Assembly: GCF_946480305.1 (NCBI RefSeq)
Contig: NZ_CAMLJQ010000042.1
Coordinates: 1 to 37,985 of the forward strand
Source of the DNA: an uncultured Caldimonas sp.
GTDB taxonomy: Bacteria > Pseudomonadota > Gammaproteobacteria > Burkholderiales > Burkholderiaceae
Length of the DNA stretch: 37,985 bases
Reading direction: 5' to 3'
The notes beneath the pieces are model-generated. The model worked only from the letters and a program-made list of their open reading frames with translations, did not search any database and was not told where the DNA came from. A program made the position numbers and the translations under genes. Shown here piece by piece: positions 35,479 to 37,985 of this stretch. Every line of letters starts with the position of its first letter. Positions within the stretch are counted from its first letter, which is position 1.

Positions 35479-36270
35479 TCAGGGCGCGGTGCCCACCTTC
35501 CGGGTCTGCGCCCGGCGCGACAGGATGTTGAGTGCCTCCACGAGCGTGGAGAACGCCATGGCCGCGTAGATGTACCCCTTCGGTACGTGCACGCCGAAGC
35601 CGTCGGCGATCAGCACGGCGCCGATCATGAGCAGGAAGCCCAGCGCCAGCATCACGACCGTCGGGTTGCGGTTGATGAAGTTGGCGAGCGGGTCCGCGGC
35701 CAGCAGCATCACCGTCACGGCAACCAGCACGGCGATCACCATCACCGCGAGGTTGTCGGTCATGCCGACGGCCGTGAGGATGGAGTCGATCGAGAACACC
35801 ATGTCGAGAAGGATGATCTGAAAGATCGCGGCGCCGAAGCCGAGCGCCGCCGTGCCCCGCGTCTCGAACACGTCGCCGGTGGGCGCCGGGTCGACGTTGT
35901 GGTGGATCTCCTTCGTCGCCTTCCAGATCAGGAACAGCCCGCCGGCGATGAGGATCAGGTCTCGCCAGGAAAACTCGGTCTCGAATGCCGGAGCGCCGTG
36001 GTCCCCGAGCGGCCCGGTCAGACCGAGATCGAACACCGGAGCCGTGAGGCCGACGAGCCACGCGATCATCGACAACAGCACCAGCCGCATCACGAGCGCG
36101 AGCCCGATGCCGACGCGCCGTGCGCGCTTGCGGTGCGCCTCGGGCAGCTTGTTCGAGAGGATGGAGATGAAGATGAGGTTGTCGATGCCGAGAACGACTT
36201 CCATCACCACCAGCGCAACGAGGGCTGCCCAGGCGGCAGGGTCGGAAAACAGAGCGGTCAGACTGTCCAA
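35479..36270 (-). CDS. TerC-family integral membrane protein, TTG start
   Basis: This 263-aa protein has seven or so helices. The first carries [20 protein letters not shown] and a later one [17 protein letters not shown], the paired acidic membrane motifs that define the TerC/YoaE group (metal ion transport or manganese efflux-related). The frame is closed upstream by a TGA at 36298-36300 and contains no ATG before the first helix. The TTG at 36270, with GGAGA about 8 bases upstream, is the only sensible start. The last 25 residues are basic. A role in metal homeostasis is a family-level inference. Confidence 0.93.
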   Translation of the reverse strand: MDSLTALFSDPAAWAALVALVVMEVVLGIDNLIFISILSNKLPEAHRKRARRVGIGLALVMRLVLLSMIAWLVGLTAPVFDLGLTGPLGDHGAPAFETEFSWRDLILIAGGLFLIWKATKEIHHNVDPAPTGDVFETRGTAALGFGAAIFQIILLDMVFSIDSILTAVGMTDNLAVMVIAVLVAVTVMLLAADPLANFINRNPTVVMLALGFLLMIGAVLIADGFGVHVPKGYIYAAMAFSTLVEALNILSRRAQTRKVGTAP

Positions 36271-36589
36271 GAACGTTCTCCATTCGATGGTTTGAGGTCA
36301 TCTCAGGTGCGCCTTGCTTTGATGCAATCGCACGTGGACGCCAGGTGAAGCCCGGCTGCTTGTGCCTGCCGGACGAGGGAGAGCAAACGCCGTGCGCGCT
36401 ACTCCGCGCCAGCGATTTTCAGGTGTCGCAGGCAGGCTGGTCCCTCCGGGTTTCGTGCCCCGCGAATGCGGGGGCGGTCGGGCTGGATCGCGCACCTATC
36501 ATTCGCGCCTCTCATGCGCCGCGTACCTTCGTTCACGCGGCGTTGCGCCAGGCTGCCGTGCTTTCCGCCGTTTGATCAAACCATCCTCC
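36271..36589. other. 319-base divergent intergenic region
   Basis: This region holds the divergent starts of the TerC gene (left) and the secreted TPR protein gene (right). I see no ORF with plausible codon use, no strong dyad and no manganese-riboswitch features I can support. The ribosome site of terC occupies its left end. Confidence 0.4.
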
Positions 36590-37795
36590 ATGCGTGTTTT
36601 CATCTCCCGTCTGCTGTCGATCATCGTTGCCACGCTCAGTCCCTCGCTTGCGCACGCGGCCACACTCGAGCCCCACATGCCCTCCAGCGCCGAAGGCGCG
36701 CACGCATATCGCTTCAAGTTGCGTGATCCTCAATCGCTCACCGAGCCGTACCGCCGCAAGCCGTACAAGATCCTGCTGCGTGACGGCGCACGCACGCACG
36801 ACGGCAGCACGCTGCTGCGCGGGCTCACGGATGACGCGGGGCGGACCGCCATCGTGCGAACGCAGCAGCCTTTGCAGGACAGCCAGTGGCAGGTTTCGCC
36901 GGTGGTGGGCAGCGGCAACAACAGCCAGTCCTTCTCGTTCATGAGCAGCAACGCAGGCGACGGCATTCCGGACATGCCTTACGTCATCGACGTGGAGGGC
37001 GGCGAGCTGTTCTGCGGCTATACCGACGAGCAGGGGGCCACCGCCGAGATCGCGTCTCCCGTCTCGCGCAATGTGTCGGCCGGCCCCATCTCGGGTTCGT
37101 TTGCTGACTGCCTGCGCTTGGCCCGTGAAGTGGCGCGGGTGATGAAGGGCCGCTCCGTCGCTGCCACCGCGCGCGGGCTCGAAGCACTGGCGCAGCGGTA
37201 TGAGCACCTCAGCGACACCTATGGCTCGCTGCTGCGCTCCAAGGCGGAAGGCGAAGTCCTCCGGCGAGGCTCGGCCGCGCAGGTGCGCGCGCTGCTCGAC
37301 CGCCAGCTGGCCGAAGTGACGGAGGGCGCGGCGCAGGAGCGCGGCTCGGCGTACAACCACGTCGGTTATGGGCTGGTCAGCCAGCACCCGCCGCGCCACG
37401 TGGAACTGGCGCACGAGTTCCTGCAACAGGCCGCGGCGCTCTATCCCGGCTCACCCCACGTGCTCGACAGCCTGGCCCTGGCGCAGCACCTGCTGGGCAG
37501 GAACGAAGAGGCCCTCGCAACGATCGACGCATCGATCGCTGCCTTCGAGCAGATCTGCGATCCCGACGACCTGAACAACCGCCAGATCGCGCATGGCCGC
37601 CGCGGCAGCATCCTGTGGGCACTGCGCAAGCGCGACGAGGCGTTGGAGCACTGGGCCCTGGCCTACGCGGCCGGCGGCGACGGCAGCTGGGCTGCAGGGA
37701 TGGACGGCGAACTCGTCAACCAGCACATCGGCCGACGGGCTGAAGGCCGTGAGGCGACCGACCTGTGCGGCGCGCGAACCGGGGCAGCGCAGTGA
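36590..37795 (+). CDS. Secreted protein with C-terminal TPR-like repeats
   Basis: This 401-aa protein has a signal peptide with cleavage predicted after AHA at residue 23. Residues 35-105 form a small beta domain (YRRKPYKILLRDGARTHDG, then LLRGLTDDAGRTAIVRT). This resembles the 'PYRL..DG....G.TD..GRT' module found in some type VI secretion-linked proteins. A Gly/Ser linker and a domain with two Cys residues follow. Residues about 256-363 form three helical TPR/Sel1-like repeats (HVELAHEFLQQAAALYPGS, VLDSLALAQHLLGRNEEALATID, RRGSILWALRKRDEALEHW). The function is not known. The frame is open further upstream, but the signal peptide fixes the start. Confidence 0.82.
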   Translation: MRVFISRLLSIIVATLSPSLAHAATLEPHMPSSAEGAHAYRFKLRDPQSLTEPYRRKPYKILLRDGARTHDGSTLLRGLTDDAGRTAIVRTQQPLQDSQWQVSPVVGSGNNSQSFSFMSSNAGDGIPDMPYVIDVEGGELFCGYTDEQGATAEIASPVSRNVSAGPISGSFADCLRLAREVARVMKGRSVAATARGLEALAQRYEHLSDTYGSLLRSKAEGEVLRRGSAAQVRALLDRQLAEVTEGAAQERGSAYNHVGYGLVSQHPPRHVELAHEFLQQAAALYPGSPHVLDSLALAQHLLGRNEEALATIDASIAAFEQICDPDDLNNRQIAHGRRGSILWALRKRDEALEHWALAYAAGGDGSWAAGMDGELVNQHIGRRAEGREATDLCGARTGAAQ

Positions 37796-37933
37796 ATGGC
37801 CCGTCGTGATTCCCTGGTGGGTGACCTCTGTGGCGATGGTGAAAGCGCCGGTGCGGGCGCCCTTCAGCGACGCAATGAAGCTGTGCCCGTACTCTTCATC
37901 GCGCGTGTAGGCGAGCGTGATCTTGCCCGTCTA
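37796..37933 (-). pseudogene. Unidentified gene fragment ending at CTAG
   Basis: Reading leftward from 37930, the frame TGKITLAYTRDEEYGHSFIA, then SLKGARTGAFTIATEVTHQGITT has very high third-position GC, as real genes here do. It begins immediately after an in-frame TAG that belongs to CTAG at 37931-37934. It has faint likeness to periplasmic binding-protein segments ('i.v.Y..D.EyG.s...'), which is too weak to name. Its left boundary is uncertain because it runs into the end of the TPR gene. It looks like a gene cut off by the element at the right edge. Confidence 0.45.
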
Positions 37934-37985
37934 GGGCCTGTTAACACTACGGAGGGCTGATGCGTTGGTGCCCAAAAGGCCGTGA
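37934..37985 (+). mobile_element. Possible insertion sequence end, truncated by window
   Basis: GGGCCTGTTAACAC starts at 37934, directly after CTA of a CTAG palindrome, and is followed by a short leader and a gene start. A terminal sequence beginning GG(G)CCTGTTAAC, a CTAG target and a coding start within 30 bases together resemble IS5-type elements. The other end, a target duplication and the transposase body are outside the window, so this rests on a partial pattern. Confidence 0.4.
37960..37985 (+). CDS. Start of a gene, probably a transposase (cut by window edge)
   Basis: An ATG at 37960 is preceded by GGAGG with a 4-base gap, a very good ribosome site. The visible codons read MRWCPKGR before the edge. 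The product cannot be identified from eight residues. The suggestion of a transposase comes only from its position 26 bases inside the possible IS end. Confidence 0.4.

Noticed and set aside
37451..37726. Leftward frame opposite the TPR protein that could extend the edge fragment
   Set aside because: Its codon use fits the antisense of the TPR gene, and the real coding signal of the fragment fades near 37800.

Overview
The window is high-GC, densely packed DNA in which genes repeatedly join through 4-base ATGA or GTGA overlaps. Gene content (bacteriophytochrome with heme oxygenase, xdhABC with a LysR regulator, BMP-type purine ABC transport, EptA with PAP2) suggests a chromosomal segment of a betaproteobacterium of the order Burkholderiales, perhaps of the Rubrivivax/Leptothrix/Sphaerotilaceae type. 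That placement is inferred from content and codon use, not from a marker gene. I see no rRNA, tRNA, CRISPR array or prophage.

Region 1 (1-9137, minus strand) is one signalling operon. In transcription order it encodes a membrane hybrid histidine kinase with three receiver domains, a CheR methyltransferase, a free-standing CheB methylesterase domain, a receiver-kinase protein, a biliverdin-forming heme oxygenase, a bacteriophytochrome kinase and an Rcp1-like response regulator cut by the window edge. It couples red/far-red light sensing, with its own chromophore supply, to a CheB/CheR phosphorelay. No chemoreceptor or flagellar gene is in view. Region 2 (9336-10891, minus) holds a Sel1/SLT lytic transglycosylase and a DsbA/FrnE-type oxidoreductase.

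Region 3 (10944-25907) is a purine base island. xdhA-xdhB-xdhC run leftward from a control region at 15514-15633. A LysR regulator, guanine deaminase, nucleoside-type ABC ATPase, two permeases, a BMP lipoprotein, a Rieske oxygenase, a probable adenine deaminase and a second BMP binding protein run rightward. The genes predict import of purines, deamination of guanine to xanthine and of adenine to hypoxanthine, and oxidation by xanthine dehydrogenase to urate. The Rieske oxygenase has no obvious substrate and no reductase partner here.

Region 4 (25924-33833) is accessory: a DUF938 methyltransferase, an unrecognised 374-aa protein of lower GC, a SnoaL-like/DJ-1-like pair divergent from a TetR regulator, a glycine-rich membrane protein, and an eptA-pap2 operon preceded by a PmrA-type direct repeat. 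Region 5 (33763-37985) is worn. It has an internally deleted and frameshifted SDR gene, a truncated HxlR regulator with its shared operator still recognisable, an AraC-VOC gene pair, the last roughly 50 codons of a TRAP transporter permease (dctM), a TerC-family gene with a TTG start, a secreted TPR protein and, at the right edge, what looks like an insertion sequence next to a gene fragment.
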